Assembly (NCBI GenBank): GCA_030848705.1
Contig: JAUIZM010000016.1
Coordinates: 186,001 to 250,000 of the forward strand
DNA from: Heracleum sosnowskyi
Taxonomy: Eukaryota > Streptophyta > Magnoliopsida > Apiales > Apiaceae
Length of the DNA: 64,000 nt
Direction of reading: 5' to 3'
A model generated the notes under the pieces. That model was not told the origin of the DNA, made no database searches, and worked only from the letters and a program-made list of their open reading frames with translations. Shown here piece by piece: positions 44,960-57,900 of the stretch; positions within the stretch are counted from its first letter, which is position 1; every line of letters begins with the position of its first letter. The translations under genes were made by a program, and so were the position numbers.

Positions 44960-46378
44960 TGATAAGTGGATTTTATATCTACTTGAAATGCTTCAAATCG
45001 GCTTAAATTGACTGTTTGTACTCAAGTACTTAGTGTTTCTTATGTGATTTGAGCTAGACTATGCAGATTTTAGTAATTGGCAGAGTTGTGGAGTTTCTGT
45101 GTTTATGTGGTGGTATTTGAGCATTGTTGTGAAAGCCAAGTGGTGTCGGAACTTGAGAGCGCGAAGAAATGTCAAAGAAAAGAGTTTTGAAGAAATCTGG
45201 CAGAAACCCAAGCGCCCCCGCGCCTGGATGAAGCGCGCCCGCGCCACTATGAATGTTGAGGAGCGCGCCCGCGCTTGGGAGGAGCGCGCCCTCGCTTGCC
45301 AAATGCTGAAGGAAGCCAATTTCTGTTCTAAAAAGGAAACCAGCGAAGACCAGTCAACAAAAGAGCCTATATAAACAATTGGTGGACGATTTCAGAGATA
45401 TATCTTGACATACATTCATACATATCCATCCACCAGCAAGGAGAACAAGAAGACGGCTGATTACGAAGATCTAGTTTTCAACTTATCTTTGTATTCTTCT
45501 AATTAGGTGATACTTTGGATTCTCGTTTGTTTCTTCATAAACCCTAGTACTTTTATTCAGTATTCCAGACATATTTATTATCATGTTTTCATCAGATCCC
45601 ACGATGATGAACGGTTTGATTATGAACTAATCGTTGTCGTGGGATTCTAATAGATTTATTTATGGATTTTAGTAGTTAATTGTTTTAAAGATGTGTGAGT
45701 GATGACTTATTGATAACCTAGTTTGGTTGTGCTTATTCTTCTTGGATGCGTAGCTAACATCTAAGTTGTTTGTTAATCTCTATTGATTGCGAAAATGGAT
45801 ATAGAGGTTTAGAACTTGCCATGCTAGCTTAGGTTTATGTATGTTTGTCATGCATGATTCGTAGGTAATTTTAACCATCTTACCTGCTCTATGTAATCTG
45901 AATGGATAACTTGCTCGTTAAACCGTTATGTTTTCAAATCTTATAGACATATAGGGTCTAAGCATAATTGGTGTCTACTCAACTTTTATCTCTTTTGTGG
46001 ATGTTTGAATGGTTTGGTATACGTATACTGAAAGGTAGCGTGTACTGATTTCGTGTTATCCGGTTAGTTGTCATAACCGTCACATGCATTGATTAAAGAC
46101 AAAAGACTCTGAATGAAGTATTTAATGAAGTTAGGATCCCATGTTTTATTCTCATAAGTAATTCGACAGTAAAATCATTAGTTAATTATAGTCTTGGTAA
46201 ATTGCTTAGTTAATTTAGATAATCAAAACCCAAAATTGATACTTGTCTTAGCAATGAACAATAGCCATACATTATTGCATAAGTGCATAACCGTGGTAAA
46301 CCAGTCTCTGTGGGAACAAACTCTACTTATTCATATATTACTTGTTACCGCGTACGCTTGCGTGATTTTGTGCGAACA
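44960..46378 (+). repeat. 3' LTR of Athila A (uninterrupted)
   Basis: 1,419 bp, TGATAAGTGG to GCGAACA. It provides the empty-site reference for the insertion in the 5' LTR (CCAAATGCTGAAGG near 45299). It carries the GC-rich block at 45210-45299 in its fullest form. Confidence 0.9.
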
Positions 46379-47779
46379 AACCAAATCAAAATGCAAAAAG
46401 ATGACATCTCCAAGGTATCATTCATCACTGACTTTGGTGTTTTCTGTTATCTAGTCATGGCATTTGGACTTAAGAATGCAGGGGCAACATACCAAAGATT
46501 GGTGAACAAAATTTTTGAACACCTGATTGGAAAAACCATAGAGGTCTATGTGGATGACATGTTGGTTAAAATCCTCGATATGACCGATCATATAAACCAT
46601 CTACGGGAAGCATTTGAAGTGCTGAGGCACCACAAAATGATGCTGAATCCAGCTAAATGTGCCTTTGGTGTAGGCTTAGGGAAGTTTTTAGGTTTGATGG
46701 TTTCCAAGAGAGGAATCGAGGGTAACCCTACAAAATCAAAGTAATCCTCGACATGGAGCCACCATGAACCGTCAAGGATGTTCAGAAACTAACGGGAAGA
46801 GTGGCAGCATTGGAAAGATTCATCTCCAAGTCAGGAGAGAAGTGCTTACCTTTATTCAAAGCACTCAAAAATGTGAAATTTTTTGAATGGACAACTGAAT
46901 GCCAGGAGGCCTTTGAGGCCTTGAAGAAGTACATGGCTGAGGCACCACTATTGGCAAAGCCAAAGCCAGGAGAAATTCTCTATTTATACTTGGCAGTTTC
47001 TAACACAACCCTTGGAGCTGTTTTGGTAAAAGAAGAGTTGAAGGTTCAGAAACCCATTTACTACGTAAGCAAGATTCTACATGGGGCAGAAATAAACTAC
47101 TCTACGATTGAGAAGTTTGCCTTAGCCTTGATAATGGCCTCAAGAAAGCTACGCCCATACTTCCAAGCTCACAAGATAGAGGTCTTGACCAATCAGCCTC
47201 TAAGAAACATCTTGCATAGCCCTCAAGTTAATGGAAGGTTGATCAAATGGGCTATTGAATTGGGAGAATTTGACATCAAGTATAAGCCTCGAACGGCCAT
47301 AAAAGCTCAAGCACTCGCTGACTTCATGGTTGAATGCACCATTGACAACCAAGAAGTCGGGGGGCAGGAAGTAGTAGTGGAAGACAAGAAAGATGAAGAC
47401 ATGGTGTCCAAAGAATGTTGGGTGCTCTATTTTGATGGAGCATCAAAAACAAAGTCAAGTGGAGCAGGTTTGGTGCTACAAAGTCCTGATGGATTCCTCA
47501 TAGAGTACGCACTAAAACTGGACTTCCCAATGACAAACAATGAAGCTGAATATGAAGCCCTGATAGCTGGCTTAGGGCTGGCTGGAGCCTTGAGAGTTAA
47601 AACTCTAAAAGTGTGTGGAGACTCGAGGCTAGTGATTTCCCAAGTAAATGGGGGAGTTTGAGGCCAGAGATGAAGTCATGGCCAAGTACCTAAAACTTGT
47701 CAAGGCCATCATGACTCAGTTTGATGAATACTATGTGGAACACATTCTAAGGGAAGAGAACATGAAGGCCGATGCCTTG
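46379..47779 (+). pseudogene. Tat-lineage RT end and two RNase H domains, part 3
   Basis: This resumes the Tat RT with QIKMQKDDISKVSF and carries the catalytic VYVDDMLVK (about 46545). A frameshift lies near 46730, then a TGA at 46765-46767. The frame starting at 46801 encodes the connection and first RNase H (LYLYLAVSNTTLGAVLV, YSTIEKFALALI). A linker leads to a second RNase H (WVLYFDGASKTKSSGAG, NNEAEYEALIAGL) of the archaeal-like type known to mark the Tat lineage. A frameshift at about 47654 precedes FEARDEVMAKYL and ENMKADAL. There the chromovirus LTR is inserted at 47780. The integrase and 3' LTR must lie beyond the window or be lost. Confidence 0.87.
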
Positions 47780-50700
47780 TGTAATAATCGTAAATATTAA
47801 ATATTTTGTTACGTTTAATTCTGAATGTTACGACCATAATTAAATTGGGGAGGATTTATTAGAATTATGATTAATATATATATATTGGATATTTAATTTT
47901 AGAATGTGTTTACTTAGTTATTTGGGTTGAATTTTTGGCCCAAATTTGAGGAGCCCAAAGTAAAGGCCCAATAGTTAGTTGTGGTTTTAATTAGTAGTAA
48001 TATTAGATTAGGCTAATCTAATTCCCCACCCACCCCATCAGTTTTTCTCGACAGACAAAAAGGAAAAGGGAGAAACAAGAAAAAGGAAATTTAGGGTTCA
48101 TAAAAAAGGGTATGTGTTTGGGCATCAAATTATCTGATTTAGCTTCTTTAAACTGAATTAATTTTGTGTTTTGATTAATTTGTTTTCGTAGTTCATAAAT
48201 CGGATTATTAATTGTTAGAATTAGGGATTGTAATTGTGAATTGGGGGTTTGTGTTTTTGTTTGATTTTGGTGCGAATTGTGAAGTGAACCTGTGGGATTT
48301 AGGATGGATTTTGTTAGGTTGTTGGTCTAGAGGGGAGAGTTGTAGTGGCAGTTGGGAACCACCACCGCGGTGGTACAGCGGCCGGTGATGGTGGCGGGTA
48401 GACGGAGGAATAGAGAGAAGGGAGTGGTTGGCGTGTGGTCGGAGACGAAGAGAGCAAGGAAGGAGAGGCGAGAGAGATTGAGAAGAAGGAAAGGAGGGAG
48501 GATGGCATGGGTTCGGGGAGGAGCAGCCACCACCGATGGCGGTGGTGGTGGCGGTTGGCCGGAAATCGAAAGAGAAAGAGAGAGAAGAGATAGATCGAGA
48601 GGAAGAGAAAGAGAGAGAGAGGGAGAGAGAGGGAGAGAGAGAGAGACGCGAGAGTGAGAGATCGAGAGAGACAGAATCGGAAGAGAGAGATTCCGGGTAG
48701 GGGGTGGCCGCCGGTGGTGCGGCGTCGGCGCGTGGCCCACATGCGCAGGGCGTGTGCCACATGTGCGTGTGCGCGTGTGCCACGTGCGTGTGTGCATGTG
48801 CGCCACGTGTGTGCGTGCATGTGCGCCACGTGTGTGCGTGCATGTGCGCCACGTGTGTGCGTGCATGTGCGCCACGTGTGTGCGTGCATGTGCGCCACGT
48901 GTCAGCTGTGTGTGTGTGTGTGTGTGTGTGAGTGGGTGATTAAGTGGGAATTAATGGTTTTAATGAATAAAAATGTGAATAAAAATCTGAATAAAAGTGG
49001 GATAAATAGAATAATTATTTAATAATAGTTTTGAATTAGAGTTTTAAAAGGGATTAATTATTTAAAATTTGGATTAATTTAGAGGACTATTTATTTTGTA
49101 AAAAGGGATTAATTATTTAAATTGGATTTAATTTAGAGGACTAATTATTTTGTAATAAATGATTAATTTAGGTTTAATTTTGATTTATTGGAATAAAGGA
49201 GATGATTTATTTTTGAATAAATGAGAAAAAGAATAGAATTATTTTAGAGAATAAAAGGAGGTTATTTGGAGAAAATTTTAGAAAAGATTTTTTTCCTTTT
49301 AGAATGGGATTTAGAGACGTTAAAATAGAATAATGTTTCTACAATTCGAATAATTGGTTTTAATTGGAATAAAATAGGATTATTTAATTGAGAATTATTG
49401 AGGTATTTTTCCCGTTAATTATTTTAGAAATATTTGAGGAAACCTTGTGATTTAATAGGGATTTATTATGACTTAAGTTTGTCCCGAGATTTTATTTATT
49501 TAAATAGTTTTAAATTAGAGAAAAGACGTATAGAGTTCCCTAACCGGATTAATATTTAAAAGAGAAATGCGTAGTGCCGGTTTAAGCAAGGTGGACGACC
49601 TGTTTGTTTTAATTATTATTATTTGATTTTGTTTTATTGTTGACCTAGTTTATTTACCACAATTTGCTCACGTACTTGTGGTTAATTCTTTTAGAAAATT
49701 TCACCTGGCCCGTAATTGAAGGCAATCGCGCGGGTAGAGTATTAATATTATTTGATATTGTGCACATCGAGATCGAGGCAAGTTCTTTTGACCCCCACTC
49801 CTACTGCATTATTTTGAGAAGTAATGATTCCTAAATTTTGGTTTTATTTTTTTTCTGAAATGTTTATGGAATAGTTTCTGTCAGTTTATTTTGTTATAAA
49901 TGAGTAATATCATTATATTCATTTCAGAGACTCTCCTAAAAATATTTCTTGTCCTTAAAACGTATTTAATTCAATTTCCTGGGCATCTTATTTGTTCAAG
50001 ATGACCTTAAAAGTCATTCAGTTATAGCTACTCTCATATATCGAGGTAGTTAAAATTTATTTAATTCAGTCGGATTTATTGTTCAAATCCGATAATTTTA
50101 TTTTAAATTTCTAAATTTGATTCATTCTCCGGGTCAAATTATTTACATTCAAAATAGTGGAAAGCTGGATAAAGATTTCATCAGAACCCACTCTTAAATA
50201 ATTATTCTAGCGCATTGATATATTGTTTGGTTGATTCGAGTCGTTCCCATTCATTCAGGACGATTCCAGATAATTTATTTCATTCAACGAATCTCCTTTG
50301 TTCATCTTGGGTTGACATATTGTTCGTGTCAACATAAGTCATCTTTTAAAATATTGTAACGACCCATTGTTCGGGTCATCATCGCACAAACAGTACAATG
50401 GCGGTCAGCCAGAGTTGAACAGAAATTTCCTATTAATTTATTCATACTTCATTCTCATAACTTTCTGGGGGAATAATCTTTATTCTAACTGGTCAACGTG
50501 GGAGTGGCCCACGGATTTTCTTTCTGATCAACACGAGATATAAACTCGTGGTATCAAGAGAGGAATACATATATTTTGCCACAATGGATGCCGGGTTGAT
50601 TTTATAACCCACCAATTGCTAGCAAAACAAAATTGTGATACTTGAGACATAGTAGTGATCGTGCTATGGGGTATCACGGGTGTGCGGTACTTGAGACACG

Positions 50701-51302
50701 GTAGTTGATCGCGCCGTGGGGTATCGTAAAGGAGACAGACCAGTATCTACTTCTATCAAATTTCAAATGCGATTGTTTTGAGACAAATGATTCAGTCAAA
50801 CAATGGACTTTTAGTCCGTCAGAATAAATTGTCACACTTCGAGTTTTGTAGACACTATTTTCTTTTACCTCAATGGTAGTGTTGGTAAGAGAGAGCCAGT
50901 CAGTGGAATTTGCTGAGCACATAGTTGCTCACCCTTGTTGTTAATCATATTTTTACAGTTAAAGAGGAAAGAGACGATTCATCCCGATACAGAGCTAAAG
51001 GGAAGGAGAAGATGCAGCAAGGCACCAACGTGGAGTAGCATATTTGTTTCAGAAAGACTGCCAGGGAAGCTACATCAGAGATCATACCTACCAATAAACT
51101 CTATGCATTTAGCGGTTTGGAGTGTATTATACAGTAATGATGTAATAAGTTGGAGATAGATCGTTGCCTGGACATGTGGGCTGGAACCACTACTTGTTGT
51201 AAGAATTATAATTACTAGGATATGTATTATATTTTGTGTGTTGCAGATGACTATGGATGGTGGCGTCCCGTGTCTACTGATAGTGGATTTGGGGGCGTCA
51301 CA
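47780..51302 (+). mobile_element. 5' LTR of a Tekay-like chromovirus, 3.5 kb
   Basis: It begins TGTAATAATCG right after the Tat codon run ...GCCTTG (expected duplication CCTTG at 47775-47779) and ends GGGGGCGTCACA. A primer site follows. The 3,523-bp length is typical of Tekay/Del-type elements. It is rich in CT/GA low-complexity sequence at 48400-48700 and in tandem repeats at 48770-48930. Two imperfect direct repeats of about 40 bp around GATACTTGAGACATAGTAG and GGTACTTGAGACACGGTAG lie at about 50637-50727. Long open frames over 48208-48900 on both strands result from repeat bias and are not genes. The other LTR is outside the window. Confidence 0.78.
48775..48931 (+). repeat. 23-bp tandem repeats and TG microsatellite in the LTR
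   Basis: GCCACGTGTGTGCGTGCATG (plus TGC) repeats at 23-base spacing, four to five times nearly perfectly between about 48800 and 48905, with degenerate copies to the left. A TG run of about 26 bases follows. Each unit holds a CACGTG palindrome (G-box/E-box core). Confidence 0.88.
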
Positions 51303-51306
51303 GTTT

Positions 51307-51318
51307 TGGTATCAGAGC
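51307..51318 (+). promoter_or_regulatory. Primer-binding site of the Tekay-like element (Met tRNA)
   Basis: TGGTATCAGAGC lies four bases (GTTT) after the LTR end. It is identical to the copia element's primer site and is usual for chromoviruses. Confidence 0.85.
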
Positions 51319-51906
51319 GGTAGTTATATTCCTAGGAAAACGTGAGATCCTAGGGATATAATACGACGATAGAGTTAAGATAGTGAGATGATTTTTCGAT
51401 TACTTAGAGCTATAGCTCCACATATAGATTTCTATACTTTGATGAGTTTTAAGCGTATGTAGCCAAATACACCTATACCTATTGCTAGATAGAACCTGTT
51501 ATGATAGAACCTTTTGTACTTTTGTAGATGCCTTCATCAGAGTCCTCAGATTTCCATGCTATTCGAGACAGATCTTCTACTCCTATCGGAGAAATCATGA
51601 AGATCCTAGTTCAAAGTTAGACAGTGAACCATTGAAAGAGTATATGATCATAAACAATGACATTGAGGATTTTTCATTGGGATAGATTCACCTCCTCCTT
51701 ATTAGGTGATAGGTCTAGCAGATTTACCTCCTTTTGATGTGGAGATAGTAGATTTTCCTCCAGTAATTCCTGACTAAGTTACCTATATGGAAAAAAGCCA
51801 GTTTTAAGATGATCCTTTGACTTCTGTTAATACATCCCTAGCTGATGTGACCCGGACTTTAAAAATATCATTGTCGGTTATTACTTCAGGATTTAGAAGA
51901 GATATG
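51319..51906 (+). pseudogene. Tekay-like internal region, part 1 (decayed)
   Basis: About 590 bases of leader or degenerate gag. Short open stretches exist (for example from 51482), but stops are frequent and no gag domain is recognisable. It ends at ATATG, the target of the Athila B insertion. It continues at 62527. Confidence 0.5.
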
Positions 51907-53075
51907 TGATGTGTAAAAATAATGTAAACTGCAAGCGCACAGTGTTCAGTTGTAGCAATCACAGATCGATCCACAGAGATTATGAATTTTCGAAACCCTA
52001 ACAATTAACTCAGGCGAACTAGACAAATAAGATTTGAGATGAGATTTGTTTAACCTAATTAACAATTAAAATCAGATAAGGAAAACCTAGGAATCCGAAT
52101 CCATTAATCAATCATAATTAATATTAACTCGCCCTAAAATCAATTCTCTTTCCTTCACAAATAAGATGTATCAATTAACGAGACAAACATACACTATGAA
52201 ACTTGTTATCTAAAAATAACCTATCAAAACTTCATGGAGCAAGCATAGGCTATGAAAAATAAATCCGGTAACAATAATATATCAAAATCACTTTGTCAAT
52301 TGAACAATTAAGCACCAAGAAAAATTATGAGAACCAATTAATAGGAACGAGAAGATGTCAACAATAATCAAATTAACTTCATCTTCATCCTAGGGCAAGA
52401 GATTTAGCTAAACATGATAATTAATCTAAGAAAACAATTATGAACAAAACATATAATAATTGTTAAACAAGTAATATAAATTAAATAATTTAATAACCTA
52501 ATGTATGCGGGAATCACCTGGACAATTAATAGAAAAGCTAAGTTAAATAATTAATGGCGTACGTTTATGTAATAAATTAATAAACTACCAAACTACCGAA
52601 GCATGCAGGTAACTGAAATTAAGCAGGGACAACAATTAAAAGACGTGAAGGCATGATAGAAAACAAGAAATAATAATATATTAATATTATGGAGTGAAAG
52701 TATATGCTGGATAATAGCCACCAGCAACAGTTAAAACAGAAAATTATACAGCTATCAAATTTTAGGTGTCTCAAATACAAGAGGGGGATCTATATATATA
52801 GGAAAAATAATGGGCTTGGGCTCTTTGACTACAAATCGGGTTCTAGAAATATTTCCTCAATTCCTTTTTTCTTCTCCGATAAGTTTTCCAATTTTTCTTC
52901 AATTTCCTTTTGACTTCAAGTATTTCCATCTCCTTGCCTTTTTTCACCTTTTTCTGCTTGAAATATGATTTTATTTATTTTCCTACAAAACAAAAGAAAA
53001 CAATTTATTAAATAATAAAATTACGAAAACAAACATAAAATAGGTATTAAAAATGTATTAATTATGGACCTATCA
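51907..53075 (-). repeat. 3' LTR of Athila B
   Basis: In element orientation it runs TGATAGGTCC to TTTTTACACATCA. A polypurine tract (TATGGGGGCATT in element orientation, 53087-53076) lies immediately upstream. TATA-like TATATATATAGGAAAAAT lies near 52790 on the plus strand. Confidence 0.92.
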
Positions 53076-54917
53076 AATGCCCCCATACCTATCTTTTGCT
53101 CGTCCTCAAGAAAAACTAATATAATATGAATTACTAACTAATAGATAATACCACTTCTGTAGGTGATCACGGTTGCATTTGGCATATGCAACAAGCCCTT
53201 TAAACCCCTAGGCAGCCCTAGTGGACGAGTGAGGTCTCGCGAGGGTTTATAGTGAATGTACCCACAAAATCCATCTACCTCATGTAAAAGATTGCATGAC
53301 AATGCAGCACCACACATACAAGTCCTCTCATGCTACATCAACTTAAGAATCAAAAATGACTTTGCAATGTCTTGTCGTGGAAGATGCAAGGATTCACATA
53401 GTCTACTAAAATAAATATGCATAAGTGCTCAAAAGTCCATGTCAAGTGTAAGAATAAGTTGGTAATCATTCTAAACCCACAAGAGTACACCTTTGAGTCA
53501 AAACTTGGAATCTCAAATGTAGAAACAAGCAATAACTCACCTTTCACTCACAAAAGAATATTCACTCAAGAACAAGGGTAAGTGTATCACTCTATTCCAG
53601 CAAAATCATAAGCATGCTTGACATTTGGTATCAATCTAACTTTAACACAACATACATCAATGATGATAATCAAAAGGTCTTTATTGGGATTGTAACGGGG
53701 CTAGGGACAAGGTATGTCAAGTAAGGCCAAATAAGGTGAAGTGTCAAAAGCTAGTAGGCACCATAATAAATCATACACATCACCAAACATCTTCCCCACA
53801 ACTGAATTTTCTGATTTTCTTCCAACAAAAGGCTTGATTAGTCGAATGAAGAAAGACCACACAAACATAAGTATGCTCTCATGATATTTTTTTTTTCTTT
53901 TTGCTTTTTATTTTTCATATATCTTTTTTTTTCTTTTTTTTTTCGAGAGCTAAGAGATAGATATAAGCAACCACAATCCTCCTTCAAAAATTTATTGAAC
54001 AACGACTATCAAGTAAGCAATCAAACCAAATATTTCCTCAAAAGTAATGAACAAAAGTAAACCCATCTTACACACCTTATTACTCCCTCAAGTTCCTACT
54101 AGCCATTGACAATTTGGGATCAAGCATAAGTAAGGCTACACAAGAAAAAGGTCTAGGCATGTAATGTGGTATGTCACCGAGAAAATAGGATTAAGCTCAA
54201 GAGGGTAACTAATTGATCATATATAAATGGTGTGGTAATTTGGAAAATATAGGTTATTCCTAAATGCCTTTATCATCCTATCATCAAATAATGTCATGCA
54301 TTCAAGAAAGGTCTCAAACAAATGCTAGCAATGCAAACAACATGTGGACACTCAAGCAAACGAATATAAAATGCAAAATATATGCATATAGGCTCAAAAA
54401 CTCACTTGGTGGTAAAACATAATCAATCCCAAGCAAAAGATCTCTTCTGTGCACCAACTTGTACTCAAAGCATGAAAACCAAATCATTTTGCACATATTC
54501 ATGTCCTTCTAATTACTTGCAACATTCAGTAAGTCTACTAGTTTCACCTTGCTAGTGTATGTGTGTGAACAAGAACTTAGCAAATCACTTCTTAATCAAA
54601 AGTATTAGAAACACAAGATTACTATAGCATGTAAGGGTGCATCAAGCCACAAGAAATCATTTCACAAGGCTAGAATTCTACAATTTACAACACTAAACTT
54701 CTTTTTGGGATTTTTTCATTTTTCAATTTTTTTTCATTTTTTTTTGTTTTTGTTTTTTAATAATACTACTAAACCCCTCCCCCATACCTAAATCATGCAT
54801 TGTCCTCAATGTACGCAAATGAGAGAAAAATGACAGAGTAAAAGGACGAGAATACCTGATAAGACATGACAGAGGAATAGAACTATCTACTATATACAAC
54901 AAAGGAACTTACTTGGA
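53076..54917 (-). other. Athila B 3' untranslated region
   Basis: No env-like or other ORF is supported. Long T/C-rich plus-strand runs (purine runs in element orientation) lie at 53888-53945 and 54705-54765. The region is long for a simple UTR and may be what is left of the env-like segment of Athila elements. Confidence 0.6.
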
Positions 54918-57900
54918 TCACGAATCAAGGAGGTGGATCACCTCCTCCTCAGAATCAACTGGCAGTTCTAAAAATGGTTTAAGCCTTTGACCATTAACCT
55001 TAAATGTTTCACTAGTATTGGGATTTTCAATTTCAATAGCACCATGAGGAAAAACAACTTTAACAACAAATGGTCCCTCCCACCGAGATCTCAATTTTCC
55101 AGGAAACAAATGCAGCCTAGAGTTGTATAAAAGAACTTTTTGACCAGGAGAAAAAGATTTTCTCAAAATAGATTTATCATGCAAAAGTTTAGTTCTTTCC
55201 TTATAAATCTTAGCATTTTCATAGGCATCATTCCTAAGTTCTTCTAACTCAGATAGTTGTAACTTCCTATGGCTACCAGCAGTGGGTAAATCAAAATTCA
55301 ATTCTTTAATAGCCCAAAACGCTCTATGTTCAAGTTCAACAGGGAGATGACATGCTTTACCAAACACAAGCCTATAAGGAGACATACCCAAAACAGTTCT
55401 AAAAGCAATGCGATAAGCCCAGAGTGCATCTATCAACTTAACAGACCAATCTTTCCTATTTGAATTAACAGTTTTCTCTAGAATTTGTTTAATCTGCCTA
55501 TTAGAGACCTCAACTTGACCACTAGTTTGAGGATGATAAGGTGTAGCTAACTTGTGAGTGATAGAATACTTCTTCAGAAGAGACTCAAACTGATGGTTTT
55601 TGAAATGCTTACCCTGGTCACTAATTATAGCTCTAGGCGTACCAAATCTAGAAAAGATATTCTCCTTTAAGAACTTAAGAACTACCTTGTTATCATTAGA
55701 CTTAGTTGGTATGGCTTCGACCCATTTAGACACGTAATCAACCGCTAAGAGAATGTAGAGGTTACCAAAAGAATTAGGAAAGGGACCCATAAAATCTATA
55801 CCCCAAACATCAAAAATCTCAATAACTAAGATTGGATTCATTGGCATCATGTTTCTTCTAGTGATCTTTCCTAAATGTTGACACCTACTACAAGCGGCAC
55901 AAAATTCTGCAGAATCTTTAAACAAATTGGGCCAATAGAAACCATATTGAAGTATTTTAGCAGCAGTCTTTTTAGCACTAAAGTGACCTCCACAAGCCTG
56001 ATCATGACAAAAAGAAAGTACACTTCTAAACTCATGGTTTGAAACACACCTCCTAATGATTTGGTCTGGACAATACTTAAAAAGATAGGGATCATCCCAA
56101 AAGAAGTACTTGACTTGTGAGAGAAATTTGGATTTATCTTGCTTCGACGAATGAGAAGGAATTTCACCAGTGACAAGGTAGTTAACAATATCAGCAAACC
56201 AAGGAGTGGTAGAGATGGAAAGAAGGTGTTCATCAGGAAAAGACTCATTCAAAGGAATATCCATGGAGGACTCCACTACTAATCGGGAAAGATGATCAGC
56301 AACAACATTTTCAGAACCCTTTTTATCCATAATTTCTAAGTCAAACTCTTGGAGCAACAAGACCCACCTAATCAATCGGGCCTTTGAGTCTTTCTTAGAG
56401 AAGAGATATCTAAGAGCAGAGTGGTCTGTATAAACAATGATTTTAGAACCTATAAGATATGACCGAAACTTTTCAAGAGCAAAAACTATAGCTAGAAGTT
56501 CTTTTTCTGTGGTAGAGTAGTTAAGTTGAGCATCATTTAGAGTCTTACTAGCATAGTATATAACATGAGGTATCTTATTGATTCTTTGTCCTAAGACTGC
56601 ACCTACGGCATAATCAGATGCATCACACATTAGCTCAAAAGGTTGATTCCAATCAGGAGATTGAATAATAGGGGCTGAGGTCAACTCTTTCTTAAGATGT
56701 TCAAAAGATTGGAGACATTCACTAGAAAACTCAAATTTTATGTCCTTAGAAAGAAGATTGGTCAATGGTCTTGCCTTTTTGCTAAAATCTTTAATGAAAC
56801 GCCTATAAAAACCAACATGTCCTAAAAAGGAACGAATTTCTTTGACAGACTTTGGTGGAGATAAATTAGCAATGAGATCAATTTTAGCTTTATCAACTTC
56901 AATGCCCTTTGAAGATATTTTATGACCAAGAACAATTCCTTCTTTAACCATGAAATGACATTTTTCCCAATTAAGAACAAGATTTGTTTCTTTACATCGT
57001 TTTAAAACTAAGTCAAGATGGTGAAGACACTGATGAAAAGAAGAACCAAAGATGGAAAAGTCATCTATAAAGATTTCTAGGAACTCTCCTACCATATCAG
57101 AAAAAATGCTCATCATGCATCTTTGGAAAGTGGCAGGGGCAGTGGTTAGACCAAAAGCTAAACGACGATAAGCAAAGGTTCCAAAAGGACATGTGAAGGT
57201 GGTCTTTTCTTGATCCTCGGGAGCAATGGGAATTTGGAAATAGCCAGAAAAACCATCTAGAAAACAATAGTATGAGTGACCTGCTAACCTTTCTAACATT
57301 TGATCAATGAAGGGTAGAGGAAAATGGTCTTTCCTAGTGGCAGGATTTAGTTTCCTAAAATCAATACACATTCTCCAACCAGACTGAACACGAGTGGGAA
57401 CTAATTCATCATCCTCATTAACAACTACAGTGATCCCTGACTTTTTAGGCACTACTTGAACAGGACTGACCCAAGAGCTATCAGATATAGGATAGATGAT
57501 CCCATTATCTAGACATTTAAGGATTTCTTTCCTAACAACTTCCTTAAGAGTCGGGTTCAACCTCCTTTGCGGTTCTCTAACTGGTTTAGCATCATCAACT
57601 AAGTGAATCCTATGTTGGACAATGGCAGGGCTAATTCCCTTGATATCAGATATGCTCCACCCTATGGATTCCTTATTCTTTCTAAGTACAATTAAGAGTT
57701 CCTCCTCTTGAGAAGGTGTCAAATCAGATGCAATGATGACTGGAAAAGAATCAGAAGGACCTAGAAACATATACTTGAGAGTTTCGGGAAGAGGTTTAAG
57801 TTCTAATTCTGGTGGACTTGTCTCAACTGATTTATTAGCTTCATAAAGTGGCAAAGGAAAAGGTTCCGACTCTCGATTGGAACTAGGAATGGTGGACTCT

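Larger units (their letters stand above)
26278..46378 (+). mobile_element. Athila A: Ty3/gypsy Athila element with two insertions
   Basis: LTRs lie at 26278-32412 (interrupted) and 44960-46378. A tRNA-Asp-type primer site is at 32419, gag-protease at 32557-34652 and the rest of pol at 40344-43681. It is inserted into the Tat RT between FSGYN and QIKMQKDD. Host flanks are GATACAAC on the left and AACCAAATC on the right. A clean 5-bp duplication is not preserved, but loss of two bases from a duplicated ACAAC would explain it. A 4.8-kb LTR-type element (5' LTR) and a 5.7-kb CACTA element (protease region) are nested inside. Many stops and frameshifts make it defective. Confidence 0.88.

Noticed and set aside
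48208..48898. Several long overlapping minus-strand and plus-strand frames rich in His/Thr/Ala/Arg/Ser
   Set aside because: They arise from the 23-bp tandem repeat and CT/GA runs, which lack stops in all frames. They lie inside an LTR.
26623..51302. The 4.8-kb element and the 3.5-kb Tekay-like LTR being the same family
   Set aside because: Only the TGTAA start is shared. The rest, including the 3' ends (TTATTACA versus GCGTCACA), does not align by eye.
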